Source: Dyadobacter subterraneus
GTDB taxonomy: Bacteria > Bacteroidota > Bacteroidia > Cytophagales > Spirosomataceae
Reading direction: 5' to 3'
Length of the DNA stretch: 64,000 nt
Assembly: GCF_015221875.1 (NCBI RefSeq)
Contig: NZ_JACYGY010000001.1
Span: 4,938,501-5,002,500, forward strand
A model generated the notes under the pieces. The model did not search any database and was not told the DNA's origin. It saw only the letters and a list, made by a program, of their open reading frames with translations. This document shows positions 26,775 to 36,600 of this stretch, one piece after another. Position numbers and translations under genes: made by a program. How positions within the stretch are numbered: the stretch's first letter is position 1; each line of letters opens with the position of its first letter.

Positions 26775-27920
26775 ATGCTTTCATCCCGAATAGGTATTCT
26801 TGGCGGTGGTCAATTAGGACTTATGCTTTTGCAGGCCGCCATAGACTGGAACCTTGATATTCACATTTTAGATCCTGATGCAGAAGCGCCCTGCCGCAAA
26901 ATTGCTCCAAAATTCACCCAAGGTTCTTTACAGGATTATGATACTGTTTACCAGTTTGGTAAGGGTCTTGACGTGATCACCATTGAAATTGAAAAGGTAA
27001 ATGTTGAAGCGCTGGAAGCTTTGGAAAAAGAAGGAAAGAAAATCTATCCACAGCCTTCGGTAATCAGAAAGATCCAGGATAAAAGAATCCAGAAACAATT
27101 TTACCTTGAAAAAGGTCTTCCAACAGCAGAGTTCGTCTTAACCGAAAACCGTGAGGACGTAAGAAATTTTGTAGATTTTCTTCCTGCTTTTCATAAACTT
27201 GGACGCGACGGATATGATGGTCGCGGCGTGCAGCGTGTTACATCCGAAGCTGATATTGAAAAAGCTTTTGACCAACCGGGATTATTGGAAAAGGCAGTTC
27301 CTTTTGAAAAGGAACTAGCTGTTATCGTTGCCAGAAATCCATCCGGAGAAATCAAATGTTTCCCAACGGTTGAAATGGTTTTTCATCCAGAATTAAATCT
27401 GGTTGAATATCTTTTTGCACCTGCTGAAATCAGTAAAGGAACTGATCAGAAAGCACAGGAAATTGCTACAAAAACGGCTGAATCTTTTGGGATTGTGGGT
27501 TTACTGGCGGTTGAATTATTTCTGACTGGCGATGGAGAAGTACTGATTAATGAAGTAGCTCCTCGTCCGCATAATAGCGGTCATCATACCATAAGAGCGA
27601 ACGCAACGTCACAATACGAGCAGCATTGGCGGGCAATTCTGGATTTGCCCTTGGGAAGTACAGAAATTTATGCGCCTTCTGCGATGGTGAATTTATTAGG
27701 TGAAGATGGTTTTGAAGGACCAGCAGTATATGAAGGAATGGAAAAACTTCTGGCTACGGACCAGGTTTTTCCTTTTTTATATTGGAAAGCAATCACAAAA
27801 CCTTTCCGGAAAATGGGCCATATCACGATAATGGATCACGATCTGGCTTCATTGAAAGCAAAGGTTGATTTTGTGAAAAAGAATATCAGAGTAATAAGCG
27901 GTTCAAAATCTGAAAAATAA
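26775..27920 (+). CDS. purK: N5-carboxyaminoimidazole ribonucleotide synthase
   Basis: ATP-grasp enzyme that carboxylates AIR with bicarbonate in purine synthesis. N-terminal GILGGGQLGLMLLQAA dinucleotide-like loop; ATP-grasp body with HKLGRDGYDGRGVQ (~137-150), EKAVPFEKELAVIVARN (~175-190) and the metal-binding NEVAPRPHNSGHHTI (~262). The 381 residues are full length. PurE follows 45 bp later, so the two consecutive steps are co-expressed. Confidence 0.96.
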   Translation: MLSSRIGILGGGQLGLMLLQAAIDWNLDIHILDPDAEAPCRKIAPKFTQGSLQDYDTVYQFGKGLDVITIEIEKVNVEALEALEKEGKKIYPQPSVIRKIQDKRIQKQFYLEKGLPTAEFVLTENREDVRNFVDFLPAFHKLGRDGYDGRGVQRVTSEADIEKAFDQPGLLEKAVPFEKELAVIVARNPSGEIKCFPTVEMVFHPELNLVEYLFAPAEISKGTDQKAQEIATKTAESFGIVGLLAVELFLTGDGEVLINEVAPRPHNSGHHTIRANATSQYEQHWRAILDLPLGSTEIYAPSAMVNLLGEDGFEGPAVYEGMEKLLATDQVFPFLYWKAITKPFRKMGHITIMDHDLASLKAKVDFVKKNIRVISGSKSEK

Positions 27921-27965
27921 CGATTACCATTTTTGAAATTTGGTATTGATAAAACATAGTATTAA

Positions 27966-28457
27966 ATGGTAGGAATAATCATGGGAAGCCTGTCTGACCG
28001 CAAGGTAATGCAGGAAGCAGCGGACGCACTAAACGAGCTTGGAATATCGTTTGAAATGGAAATTGTATCTGCGCACCGCACACCGGAAAGAATGCTGGAA
28101 TATGCGTCCAGTGCTCGCAAGCGTGGATTACAGGTAATTATTGCAGGGGCAGGCGGAGCAGCACATTTACCGGGAATGGTGGCGTCTTTGACTTCTTTGC
28201 CTGTTATCGGAGTACCGGTTTTGTCGAGTAATTCTATTGATGGCTGGGATTCTGTTTTGTCAATTTTACAAATGCCATCGGGGGTTCCGGTTGCTACGGT
28301 TGCTTTGAATGGTGCCAGAAATGCAGGAATTCTTGCGGCACAAATTATCGGAGCAAGTGATGTTGAGGTTGCTAACAGACTGGATATCTTCAAAGAAGGA
28401 TTAAAAGACAAAGTGGCGACGATGAATAAGGAATTAAAAAATGAAATTGCAAAGTAA
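27966..28457 (+). CDS. purE: N5-carboxyaminoimidazole ribonucleotide mutase
   Basis: Class I PurE, which rearranges the PurK product N5-CAIR to CAIR. Motifs: IIMGSLSDRKVMQEA (Ser and Asp at the active site), SAHRTPERM (catalytic His), and IAGAGGAAHLPGMVAS; the later segment LPVIGVPVLSSNSIDGWDS is also typical. At 163 residues it has the usual length for an octameric class I enzyme. It is downstream of purK in the same operon. Confidence 0.96.
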   Translation: MVGIIMGSLSDRKVMQEAADALNELGISFEMEIVSAHRTPERMLEYASSARKRGLQVIIAGAGGAAHLPGMVASLTSLPVIGVPVLSSNSIDGWDSVLSILQMPSGVPVATVALNGARNAGILAAQIIGASDVEVANRLDIFKEGLKDKVATMNKELKNEIAK

Positions 28458-28516
28458 CGTTGGTTTATTATTTTCGTATCAAGTAAAGTCACCAGTAATC
28501 GAATCATCACTAAAAT

Positions 28517-29176
28517 ATGGAAGACGAAAGCCCCAAAAAACGAAACATACGCCCTGCTGAAAAATCCAACCTACCGATTATTACCTTGTTTGTGTTGGTA
28601 TTGTTGGTTTTGGCAATGCTTTATGTAGGCTATGAATATGTTTCTGATGATTCTACAAATTCGGAAGAACTGACTTCAACAATCAGGGATACCACTGAGG
28701 ATAAAATAGTTACCGAAGAACCAGTTGCGGAAGAAGCTGAGTCCGAAGATCCGGTAATCAAAGAAAAACCAAAAACTACGGAAAAGGAAAAAGAGAAAAC
28801 GCCGGAAAAAGAAAAAGAGAAAAAAGAAGAACCAAAGAAAACGGAGGATGCCAAGGTTGTCGCTTCACGAATTGGCGGACGGGAAATAAGCCGTACTGTG
28901 AAAGGTGGTGAGACTTTCTCTTCTATCGCAAGTCGCTATAATCTGACAACGGAAACTTTGAAATCTTTAAATCCGTCTATAACAGAATTAAAGTCCGGGG
29001 ATAAAATCAAAATTCGTGTAAAAGCGGTTCATACCGTTGGACCTGGGGATATTTTGAAAGTTGTTTCAGGAAAATATGATGTAAGTAAGGAAGCTATTAT
29101 GAAGGCTAACGGAAAAACGAAAGATATTGCCAGCCGCGGTGAAGAACTTGTGATTCCTTTTCCTACCAAGAGATAA
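28517..29176 (+). CDS. Membrane-anchored protein with two LysM domains
   Basis: A 219-residue protein: a short basic cytosolic start, one membrane helix at ~22-42 (LPIITLFVLVLLVLAMLYVGY), then a ~75-residue acidic/lysine linker made of repeated EKEK-type units, then two LysM repeats. The first reads GGETFSSIASRYNL-NPSITELKSGDKIKI (~130-170), the second VGPGDILKVVSGKYDV-GEELVIP (~172-215). LysM domains bind N-acetylglucosamine polymers, so it probably contacts peptidoglycan from the inner membrane; there is no catalytic domain. It lies 59 bp after purE. Confidence 0.85.
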   Translation: MEDESPKKRNIRPAEKSNLPIITLFVLVLLVLAMLYVGYEYVSDDSTNSEELTSTIRDTTEDKIVTEEPVAEEAESEDPVIKEKPKTTEKEKEKTPEKEKEKKEEPKKTEDAKVVASRIGGREISRTVKGGETFSSIASRYNLTTETLKSLNPSITELKSGDKIKIRVKAVHTVGPGDILKVVSGKYDVSKEAIMKANGKTKDIASRGEELVIPFPTKR

Positions 29177-29188
29177 ATCGTAAGATGA

Positions 29189-29269
29189 AGCGTTTGTAAA
29201 GCGAAAATAATTTGTTTGATTCGCGTTACAAACGCTAAACCATAGCCGCCCCGATTGCAAATCGGGGCG
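29189..29269. repeat. Composite palindromic element between convergent genes
   Basis: A 17-bp-arm inverted repeat (AGCGTTTGTAAAGCGAA at 29189-29205 against 29220-29236, one mismatch) followed by a GC-rich palindrome CGCCCCGATT/AATCGGGGCG at 29247-29269. It may also act as a terminator for either gene, although no T-run follows. Confidence 0.7.
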
Positions 29270-29289
29270 AGCCGCGTAGGCCGAGCATT

Positions 29290-32172
29290 TTAGAAACTTC
29301 CCGGGCCTCCACCTGGTCTTCCTCCACCAGGAAATCCACCACCCATTCCATCAAAATCACGACGTCTTTCAGAATTATTGTTGGTTGGCATCTTACCAAA
29401 ATTTCTCAACGTATATGTGAAAGTAAGCATCGCATATTGAGTTAATACTCTGCTTGTAACGTCTTGCACATAAGTTTCTGTAACGTTACGGGTAATGCTG
29501 TTGTTTTGTTTCAAAATATCAAATACAGTCAGTTTTAATTCTCCTGCATTATTTTTCAGGAATTTCTTACCAAAACTGGCATTCCATAAAGTAAAGTTCT
29601 GGTTATATCCGGCACCCAAACCTCGGTACGACTGATTATTAATATCGCTTTGTAAAAGAAATCCTTTTCCAAAAATCCAGTTAACGCGACCGGTAATACT
29701 TGAAGTGAAATAGTTATTGTTAAGCGTTGGCTGAATTGAATTACGAACCACGTTATAGTTACCTGAATACGAAGCTGTGAAATCCAGTTTCTCACTAATG
29801 TTACTACTCAAAACTAATCCCTGACTATATGCATAGGTATTTGAGAAATTGGAAATATTGTTGATCATACCCGGAGCACGTACGTAATTGAATCCGGAAG
29901 TAAGATTTACATTCAGTTTAATTTTAGAAATCGGTTTTCCGTAAGCGATTAATGTTCTGGCGTTCCAGCTTCCGTCCATGTTAATAGGTGCAGTCAGTTT
30001 CGCTCCTTGCTCCAAAACAATCCCACTTGGTAAAGTAGTAGGCTGCTGGGCAATAAAGGTTGAATTTACAATCGCATTATTTGTTTGTGTTACAAAAATC
30101 ATTGCGTTCAAATTATATGGATGATTTGCTCCCGCAATCGAATAGCGCATATTTAAAGTATTACGATATTCCTGTTTCAAATTCGGATTACCAGCCGTTA
30201 AAGAAAGCGGATTGCTATTGTCTACCACATTTTGCAATTGGGAAATGGATGGCTGATTTGTTGAACTACGGAAAAATGTACGGAATTGAGTTCCCGATTT
30301 TGACCGGTAAGTAAGCATTAAATTGGGCAGAAAATTGGTAAAAGTGTGATCCACTTTTTCATTAATCGGCGACAATTGTTTGCTATATAATCCGGTATTT
30401 TGAAAATCAACACCTACGTTTCCAGACCAGTTATTTTTTCTGTACCGATAGCCAATTCCCGCACGGTTCGTTGTGTAGCGGTTATCAAAACTGTTTGATA
30501 ACAACGAGTCAAGCTGGGTGTAAGAACTTCCATCAGGCAAAACATTATTATAAGTTTCTTTGTCTGAATTGCTGTTACTTACTGTGAGACCATAATTAAA
30601 CTGCAATTGACCAGTGCTGCTGATTGGTTCGGTATAAACTAAATTTCCACCCAAACTCAATGCATTTGAAGAGGTATAATTCTTCTGATCAATCGTATCA
30701 CCAGGCATTTCCAAATTGGTAAAGTACTGGTTTTTAGAATACAATTGTCCGTTTCCGCTTTTATCGTTTATCTGTGTATTCAAATTAAACGAAAGTGTTC
30801 TGCCTTTTTTATCAAATGCGTGACGGAACAATAGATCATTTGTGAAATTGTATCCATGATTTTTATTTGATTGGTCCGTTGCCGTACTGTTGACCGCAGT
30901 ACCATCACCCAGTGTGGTAAATCCATCTTTTACAATTCCCGACTGGTTGTTCTGAAAACTTAACCGGGGCGTAAAAATCAACATGTTCTTTTTATCAATC
31001 GTATACTCAACTCTGAAATTCAGACGATGATTGATGTTGGTCGAACCTGACGTGTTTGATTCTTTATAAAGCTGTTTACCGTAATAATCCTGGTTGGTAT
31101 TCTGGAAGTTGTTATTGCTTGTACGGTTGAAAAAATAACTTCCCGTTACATCTACTTTGTTACCAAACTTGTTGGAATAGTTTAATCCAAATGAATTGGT
31201 ACCCGTTAATCCGCTCTGATTTCCCACAAGAAAATTGCTCGAAGCACCGCCAGCTCCACCAGCCCCTCCTCTTCCTCCACCACCGCCGCCACCGCCACCG
31301 CCGGAAACACCAAGTAAATCCTGGTTTGAGAAGTTTTGAACGTTAATGTTATTGGTAAGACCAATGACTGAAATTCTTTGGTTTTTGTTAAAAAAGCTCA
31401 TATTTCCACCTGCCTGGTAGCGATCATCTGTGCCATATCCGGCATAAACTTTTCCAAACTGTCCAACTCTGCGATTTGCTTTTGTAACGATATTGATGGT
31501 TTTCTGGCCAGTTCCATCATCAAAGCCGGTAAATGCTGACTGATCACTTAATTTGTCAAAAACTTCAATTTTATCAACAATTTCCGCCGGTAGTGATTTT
31601 AAAGTCAGTGCCGCATCATCACCGAAAAATGGTTTCCCATCAACTAAAACCTTATTTACAGTTTCACCATGCGCTGTGACCGTTCCGTTTGTGACCGTTA
31701 TACCAGGCATTTTCTGAATTAAATCTTCCGTTGTAGCGTCTGGATTTGTTTTATATGCAGCGGCGTTGAATTGGGTGGTATCACCTTTTTGTTCCGCTGC
31801 CGCAACCTGGCCCACTACCTTTACTTCTTTCAGGTTTGATACTGCTTCGGAAAGCAAAAATGTTCCTGCATTTTGAATGTCATCCGACATTGTGATTACT
31901 CTCTCAGCATCCTTGTAGCTCAGGTAAGAAATTTTTACACGATAGGATTCTTTGTTAAGTCCGGTCACAAGAAATTTCCCATTTACATCCGTAGTAACAT
32001 ATTCCGGCTTTGCATCCGGTACATTGCGACTCACAGCCACATATGCCCCAACAACCGGCGAACGGCTGGTACTGTCGAGCACTGTTCCTGTAATCTGAGC
32101 AGTTTGTGCATGAACAAAGCCTGGCAGTGCCATGCAAAGTATCAATAATACGGAAGCAAATATAGTTTTCAT
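29290..32172 (-). CDS. Outer membrane receptor-like protein with Gly-rich loop and tail
   Basis: A 960-residue protein with a signal peptide ending VHAQ. Domains: CarboxypepD_reg-like (~22-110; ITGTVLDSTSRSPVVGAYV), plug-like (~125-235; DLIQKMPGITVTNGTVTAHG, VNKVLVDGKPFFGDD), then a large barrel of the outer membrane beta-barrel family 3 type. An extracellular-loop or plug-hinge position (~290-310) holds ten consecutive Gly with further GGAGG runs, and the last 20 residues are again Gly/Pro-rich, ending in Phe. No SusD or sigma/anti-sigma genes are adjacent. Substrate unknown; the tract on the DNA level is a CCACCG-type repeat prone to slippage. Confidence 0.85.
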   Translation of the reverse strand: MKTIFASVLLILCMALPGFVHAQTAQITGTVLDSTSRSPVVGAYVAVSRNVPDAKPEYVTTDVNGKFLVTGLNKESYRVKISYLSYKDAERVITMSDDIQNAGTFLLSEAVSNLKEVKVVGQVAAAEQKGDTTQFNAAAYKTNPDATTEDLIQKMPGITVTNGTVTAHGETVNKVLVDGKPFFGDDAALTLKSLPAEIVDKIEVFDKLSDQSAFTGFDDGTGQKTINIVTKANRRVGQFGKVYAGYGTDDRYQAGGNMSFFNKNQRISVIGLTNNINVQNFSNQDLLGVSGGGGGGGGGGRGGAGGAGGASSNFLVGNQSGLTGTNSFGLNYSNKFGNKVDVTGSYFFNRTSNNNFQNTNQDYYGKQLYKESNTSGSTNINHRLNFRVEYTIDKKNMLIFTPRLSFQNNQSGIVKDGFTTLGDGTAVNSTATDQSNKNHGYNFTNDLLFRHAFDKKGRTLSFNLNTQINDKSGNGQLYSKNQYFTNLEMPGDTIDQKNYTSSNALSLGGNLVYTEPISSTGQLQFNYGLTVSNSNSDKETYNNVLPDGSSYTQLDSLLSNSFDNRYTTNRAGIGYRYRKNNWSGNVGVDFQNTGLYSKQLSPINEKVDHTFTNFLPNLMLTYRSKSGTQFRTFFRSSTNQPSISQLQNVVDNSNPLSLTAGNPNLKQEYRNTLNMRYSIAGANHPYNLNAMIFVTQTNNAIVNSTFIAQQPTTLPSGIVLEQGAKLTAPINMDGSWNARTLIAYGKPISKIKLNVNLTSGFNYVRAPGMINNISNFSNTYAYSQGLVLSSNISEKLDFTASYSGNYNVVRNSIQPTLNNNYFTSSITGRVNWIFGKGFLLQSDINNQSYRGLGAGYNQNFTLWNASFGKKFLKNNAGELKLTVFDILKQNNSITRNVTETYVQDVTSRVLTQYAMLTFTYTLRNFGKMPTNNNSERRRDFDGMGGGFPGGGRPGGGPGSF

Positions 32173-32377
32173 GATTTCTAGTAAAGGTTTCGGAAGGTTA
32201 GAGCCCGATTCATTTAAAAAGTTTAACCGTCAGAAGGACAAACCCAAATCAATCTGCAAAAAGGTGATTCCAACCGATGATCTGGCTGATTTTATAGACG
32301 GAATTGAAAAGCATAACTGCACAATCTTAACAATCGGGTTGCCGAAGAACATTATTTTAGAAAAATCGTTATATTAG
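32171..32377 (+). CDS. Small hypothetical ORF, doubtful
   Basis: A 68-codon frame from the ATG at 32171. That ATG overlaps the start codon of the large barrel gene on the other strand (the shared bases are CATG), leaving no space for a promoter or ribosome site before it. The product is basic with a plausible composition (IPTDDLADFIDGIEKHNC) but matches nothing I know. It ends 17 bp before the antitoxin gene. It could be a remnant of the insertion that brought in the toxin-antitoxin pair. Confidence 0.25.
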   Translation: MISSKGFGRLEPDSFKKFNRQKDKPKSICKKVIPTDDLADFIDGIEKHNCTILTIGLPKNIILEKSLY

Positions 32378-32394
32378 ATTAAAAAATATCCATC

Positions 32395-32631
32395 ATGCAA
32401 GTAACATACACACTTCCTGCCGATTCCTTAAACGAAAACTTCCTTGAACAGGTAAAGGACAGTTTTGCCGGTAAAAAGGTTAACATTATTATTGAAGATG
32501 TTAATGAAACCGTATCTTCTGATCAATCCGAACTTTTCAAAAAAATGGAAATCTTGCGCAAAAGGATCGGACAAATCAAGGTTGATCCGGACTTGGATTT
32601 ATCTTCATTAGCAAATGAAGTTAATTTGTAA
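32395..32631 (+). CDS. Putative antitoxin of a VapBC-type pair
   Basis: A 78-residue protein starting MQVTYTLPADSLNENFLEQVKDSF. The N-terminal half alternates strand and helix, and the C-terminal half is helical then unstructured (VDPDLDLSSLANEVNL), as expected for a small antitoxin that wraps its toxin. No clear ribbon-helix-helix or AbrB motif is visible, so its DNA-binding type is open. It lies 3 bp before a PIN-domain gene, the standard antitoxin-first order. Identification rests on size and position. Confidence 0.7.
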   Translation: MQVTYTLPADSLNENFLEQVKDSFAGKKVNIIIEDVNETVSSDQSELFKKMEILRKRIGQIKVDPDLDLSSLANEVNL

Positions 32632-32634
32632 GGT

Positions 32635-33039
32635 ATGGTTTATTTTGACACGGATGTTATTATCCATTATCTTGTTGAACAGGATAAGAGTAAACATCAT
32701 CATGCAATTAAATTGATTGAGGATGCCTCAAAAGCAGGTTTGTTCTTTTGTTCATTATTGTGTTTACAAGAATCTGCTTTTGTTCTGTCAAAATTGAAAG
32801 TTCCTGATGATGATATCGAAGGAATGATGATGGAACTTATAAATTTTCAAACTGTCAATTACACCGAAACCCATTATAAACGAGCAATCAAGCTTGCTAG
32901 AAAAATAGGGTTTCAAAATATTAACGACTGTCTTCATACCGCATTGGCTGAAAGTTATTGTGATGAGCTTTACACTTATAACTTATCAGATTTTAAAAAA
33001 ATTAAAAACTTCACGACACTAAAAGTTACAATATTTTAG
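32635..33039 (+). CDS. PIN-domain ribonuclease, VapC-type toxin
   Basis: A 134-residue PIN-domain protein. The metal-binding acidic residues are all present: Asp5 and Asp7 in FDTDVIIHYL, Glu46 in CLQESAF, Asp98 in INDCLHTALAE, and Asp119 in NLSDFKKI. VapC toxins cut tRNA or rRNA when freed from the antitoxin. The start codon is 3 bp after the antitoxin stop, so the genes are translationally linked. Its 3' side is a decayed DinB-type gene, so the pair sits in a patch of accessory DNA. Confidence 0.88.
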   Translation: MVYFDTDVIIHYLVEQDKSKHHHAIKLIEDASKAGLFFCSLLCLQESAFVLSKLKVPDDDIEGMMMELINFQTVNYTETHYKRAIKLARKIGFQNINDCLHTALAESYCDELYTYNLSDFKKIKNFTTLKVTIF

Positions 33040-33260
33040 TCATTCCTAAAATGACATGTATTGATATCTTCACTTACTCACATCTCACATTATCTGTTTT
33101 CGAACAAACGAAGTTGCAAAAAAAGACTTTCCGCCTTTAATCATCAATCGGAGTGACAAAAATTGACCGTCCAAAAATGGAAGACTTTCCTTCCTTATAT
33201 TCCTGTTTTTTCAATCTAATCCTTAAGAATGATTTAAGCGAAGCTTAGAATAAACAAGAC

Positions 33261-33528
33261 ATGGTCGCGCTTATCAATTCGATTCCTTTTGAAGCAGAGG
33301 AATTTAGATTGCAGTGAAGACTTTAATGCAGCAGGCCGGAATTTAAAGGATATATCCGAAGAACTTATCAGTGTAAGAAACGCAACGATTACCCTTTTCA
33401 GACACATGACAAATGAAATGCTGAATTTTAAGTTTCCTAATCAAAAAAGGAATACGCCGCACGAAGTTTAGGCTGGATGACTGTTGGACTTAACATGCAA
33501 CCTTGTGCGGGAAAAATATCTGTTTTAA
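33261..33528 (+). pseudogene. DinB/YfiT-family gene remnant with several frameshifts
   Basis: The sequence reads as a DinB-like C-terminal half only if the frame is changed at least three times: IPFEAEEFRLQ (33288-33320 region), then DFNAAGRNLKDISEELISV and RNATITLFRHMTNEML in the next frame (33318-33450), then ARSLGWMTVGLNM (33459-33497), then VREKYLF and a TAA (33505-33528). The order matches the usual FNxRSL-RxATLxLF-RALGxxxGHxxHH-REKYL layout of this family. The N-terminal third and the metal-binding HH are missing. DinB-like proteins are thiol-linked metalloenzymes; this copy cannot be functional. Confidence 0.75.
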
Positions 33529-33530
33529 AG

Positions 33531-33597
33531 TGTACATTCCTCACAATTCACTGGAATTGTCTTACAATTTTACCCATTGAAATGTAAGGAATGTACA
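33531..33597. repeat. 67-bp inverted-repeat element (TGTACATTCC termini)
   Basis: Terminal arms TGTACATTCCTCAC (33531-33544) and its inverted copy at 33584-33597, 13 of 14 bases matching, with an inner CAATTC/GAATTG pair. It lies between the DinB remnant and the 3' end of the hybrid kinase gene. The rest of the 33040-33260 gap shows only a weak hairpin over the vapC stop codon. Confidence 0.6.
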
Positions 33598-33607
33598 AAT
33601 TGATATC

Positions 33608-36600
33608 TTATTTCAACCAGTCTTTCAATAATTCTTCATAATTATCCAGAAACCTGCGATACGCCTTTTGCAGTTGCGGCAAAGCTTCTGCCAGCGTACT
33701 GGTATCATCTGATTTTAATCGCCATTCGGCATCTTTGGCTATTTCAGCAACCTGGGAAACGCCAACAGTTCCGGCACTTCCTTTCAAAGTATGAAGATTA
33801 CTTTTAACCGTCGGAATATCTCCGGTAGCAAAAGCGGTTACTGCCCCCTCAACCAGTTCGTCAGATTCCATGACAAAATCTTCAAAAACTGAGAAAACAA
33901 GATCCGCTCCTCCTATGCCTTTTAGCTGATCTATGATTTCTTTATCCAGAATTGGTAATGAGACTTGCTGAGCAATTTCCTTTTGTTTGGTTACCAGTTT
34001 CCGGCCCTCCACGTTACCCAATAATTCTTTTACTTTCCAAATCAGATGCTGGGCACGAATTGGTTTTGCAATGTAATCGTCCATTCCCTGGCTCATGAAT
34101 CTATCGCGGTCTTCCTTCATCGAATAGGCCGTCATGGCAACAATCGGGGAAGTTAGTTTTGGAAAACGCTTTTTTAATTCCTGCGTTGTTTCAACGCCGT
34201 CCATATCAGGCATTTGAATATCCATAAAGATGATGTCATAACTTTCACCGGAAAGTGTCAGTTTGTTTTCAACCTTTTCAATCGCCTGGAAACCGCTTTC
34301 CGCCAGATCAACAATACAACCAGATTTTTTCAAAATCTCATTGGCAACTTTCCGGTTTACGGCATTATCATCAACCAACAAAATGACCGGATGGAAATCT
34401 GAGAAAACATTTTCAATAGGCACTTCTTCCATCTGCGCCCCAGAACTTACCTGAGCAATGGAAGTGCTTTTTGTTTCAAAAGTAAACCAAAAAGTACTGC
34501 CCTCGCCTACCGTAGATTCCACACCGATTTCTCCATTCATCAGCTCACAAAGCTGTTTTGAAATGGCCAAACCAAGGCCTGTTCCACCAAAAGATTTACG
34601 GGAAGAATTGTCAAGCTGCGTAAATGAGGTAAAGAGAATCTGTTTATCAATGGCGCTGATACCAATTCCGGAATCCTGAACCTCAACTTTTATTTTATAA
34701 ATCTTGCCTTCATTTTTTACCAGAGAAAGAAAGATTTTGACAGCTCCTTTTTCTGTGAATTTTATGGCATTTGAGGTAAGATTGGATAAAATCTGCAAAA
34801 GTCTTGTCTGGTCCGCAATGATGAATTGAGGAAGATTTTCGGCGATATGATACGTTAATTCGTCTCCTTTATTCTTCGCTGTTTGTCCAAATAATGACAC
34901 CAGTTTCACCATCAATTCTTCCAAGGCAATCGGTGTTTCATGCAGCACCATTTTACCCGCCTCAATTTTTGACAGATCGAGAATGTCATTCAGAATGTCC
35001 AGCAAAGTTTCGGAAGAACGTTTAATTGTCATCACATAGTCTCTCTGCTCCGGATTAAGCTGTGATTCGCCAAGCAAATCAATCATCCCGATTACGCCAT
35101 TCATCGGTGTCCGGATTTCATGGCTCATGTTGGCCAGGAAGCCTTCTTTTACTTTTAATGAATGCTCTGCATGTTCTTTTGCTTTTAACAATTCAAGCTC
35201 GTTACGTTTCAATTCCGTGATATCTCTCGCCAAAACTGCCACCTCAATTGCTTTACCTTTATCGTTGGTAAACATCAGCATATTCACCATAAACTGGCGT
35301 TCAGTTCCGTCTTTCCGGTTTATGCTGATTTCAAAATTTCGCAGACTTTTTGTTTTTCGAAGCCGGATCAGTGCTGAATGGATTTTCTTCCGATCCTTAA
35401 AGAATTCAGTAATTTCATGTCCGATTACTTCATCAGGCGTATAACCCATTCGTTTGAAAACAGACTGACTGATCATCGAAATTCGTCCCTGACGATCAAT
35501 ACGACAATAAATATCCTGCAAGTTTTCAAAAATCCCACGGAACAATTCTTCGCTATGACGCAGTGATAATTCCGCTTCTTTACGTCTGGTAATATCACGT
35601 GCTATACCAGAAACTTCTTCAATGACACCATTGGAATACTGTATCGGGTTCAGATAAAATTCCAGCCACATTTCCCCGCCATTTGTCCGGTCGATTTTAA
35701 ATTCGAAATATTGTGGTTCCCCGCGTAGTGCCTGACGATATTTTGTTTCCAGCGCTCTTCTGTTTTTCTGACCAACAATCCGCCAGCCAAATTTTTCAGC
35801 ATTAATATTCAACGAAGGACGCACGCCAACCTGGCCTTCAACCAGATCCGCATAATTCAAATTGAAGGAGGTCAGCTGTAAACTTTTATTAACCGACCAG
35901 ATTAAATGTGAACTACTATCAAAAATGGCATTTAATCTCGCCGCATATTTACTTAATTCCTCTTCGCTTTGCTTACGTGCAATCGCCAAAGCAACCTGAC
36001 CGGAAATAAATTCCAGTAATTCCAGATCACGTGCATCGAACATATTTGGATCGTCATAAGATTTGACGCCAATAATTCCCGTAACTCTGTCGCCGATTCG
36101 AAGCGGTACGCACAAAAGTAATTTTGGTGTCACGCCATACAGGTGAAGACTATTCGTTTTCGCAAGATTTTCAATATCAGTATCAGAAAGAAAAAGCGGT
36201 TTGTTTGATGCAATCGCATATTCAGTTACGCCATTTCCCAGCCTCCGTCTTGTAAAACGAACATTTCCTTTGAAATACTGATCTACATAATATGGGAAAT
36301 ATAGATAGCTTTTACTTTGATCATAAAGCGCTATAAAGAAATTCTGAACGTCGATGATCTTGCCTAATTCCTGGTGAATAGTATGATAAAAATCATCAAG
36401 ATTCTGCGTATTGACCGTCCAGTTGGCGATACTATAATAAAGACTTTGTGCTTTTTCAGCCCTTATTTTTTCTGTATAATCATTTAAAATACAACGAAAT
36501 GCAGTCGGTTTTCCATTGTCATAACGACAATTGACACTTCCCCCAACAAAAACTTTTTTCCCTTCCTTACTTAAAAAAACCGTTTCAAAATTAGCGTTGG

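Noticed and set aside
32132..32170. Extra N-terminal codons of the 68-codon ORF
   Set aside because: They lie inside the signal-peptide codons of the divergent barrel gene and are not plausible coding sequence.
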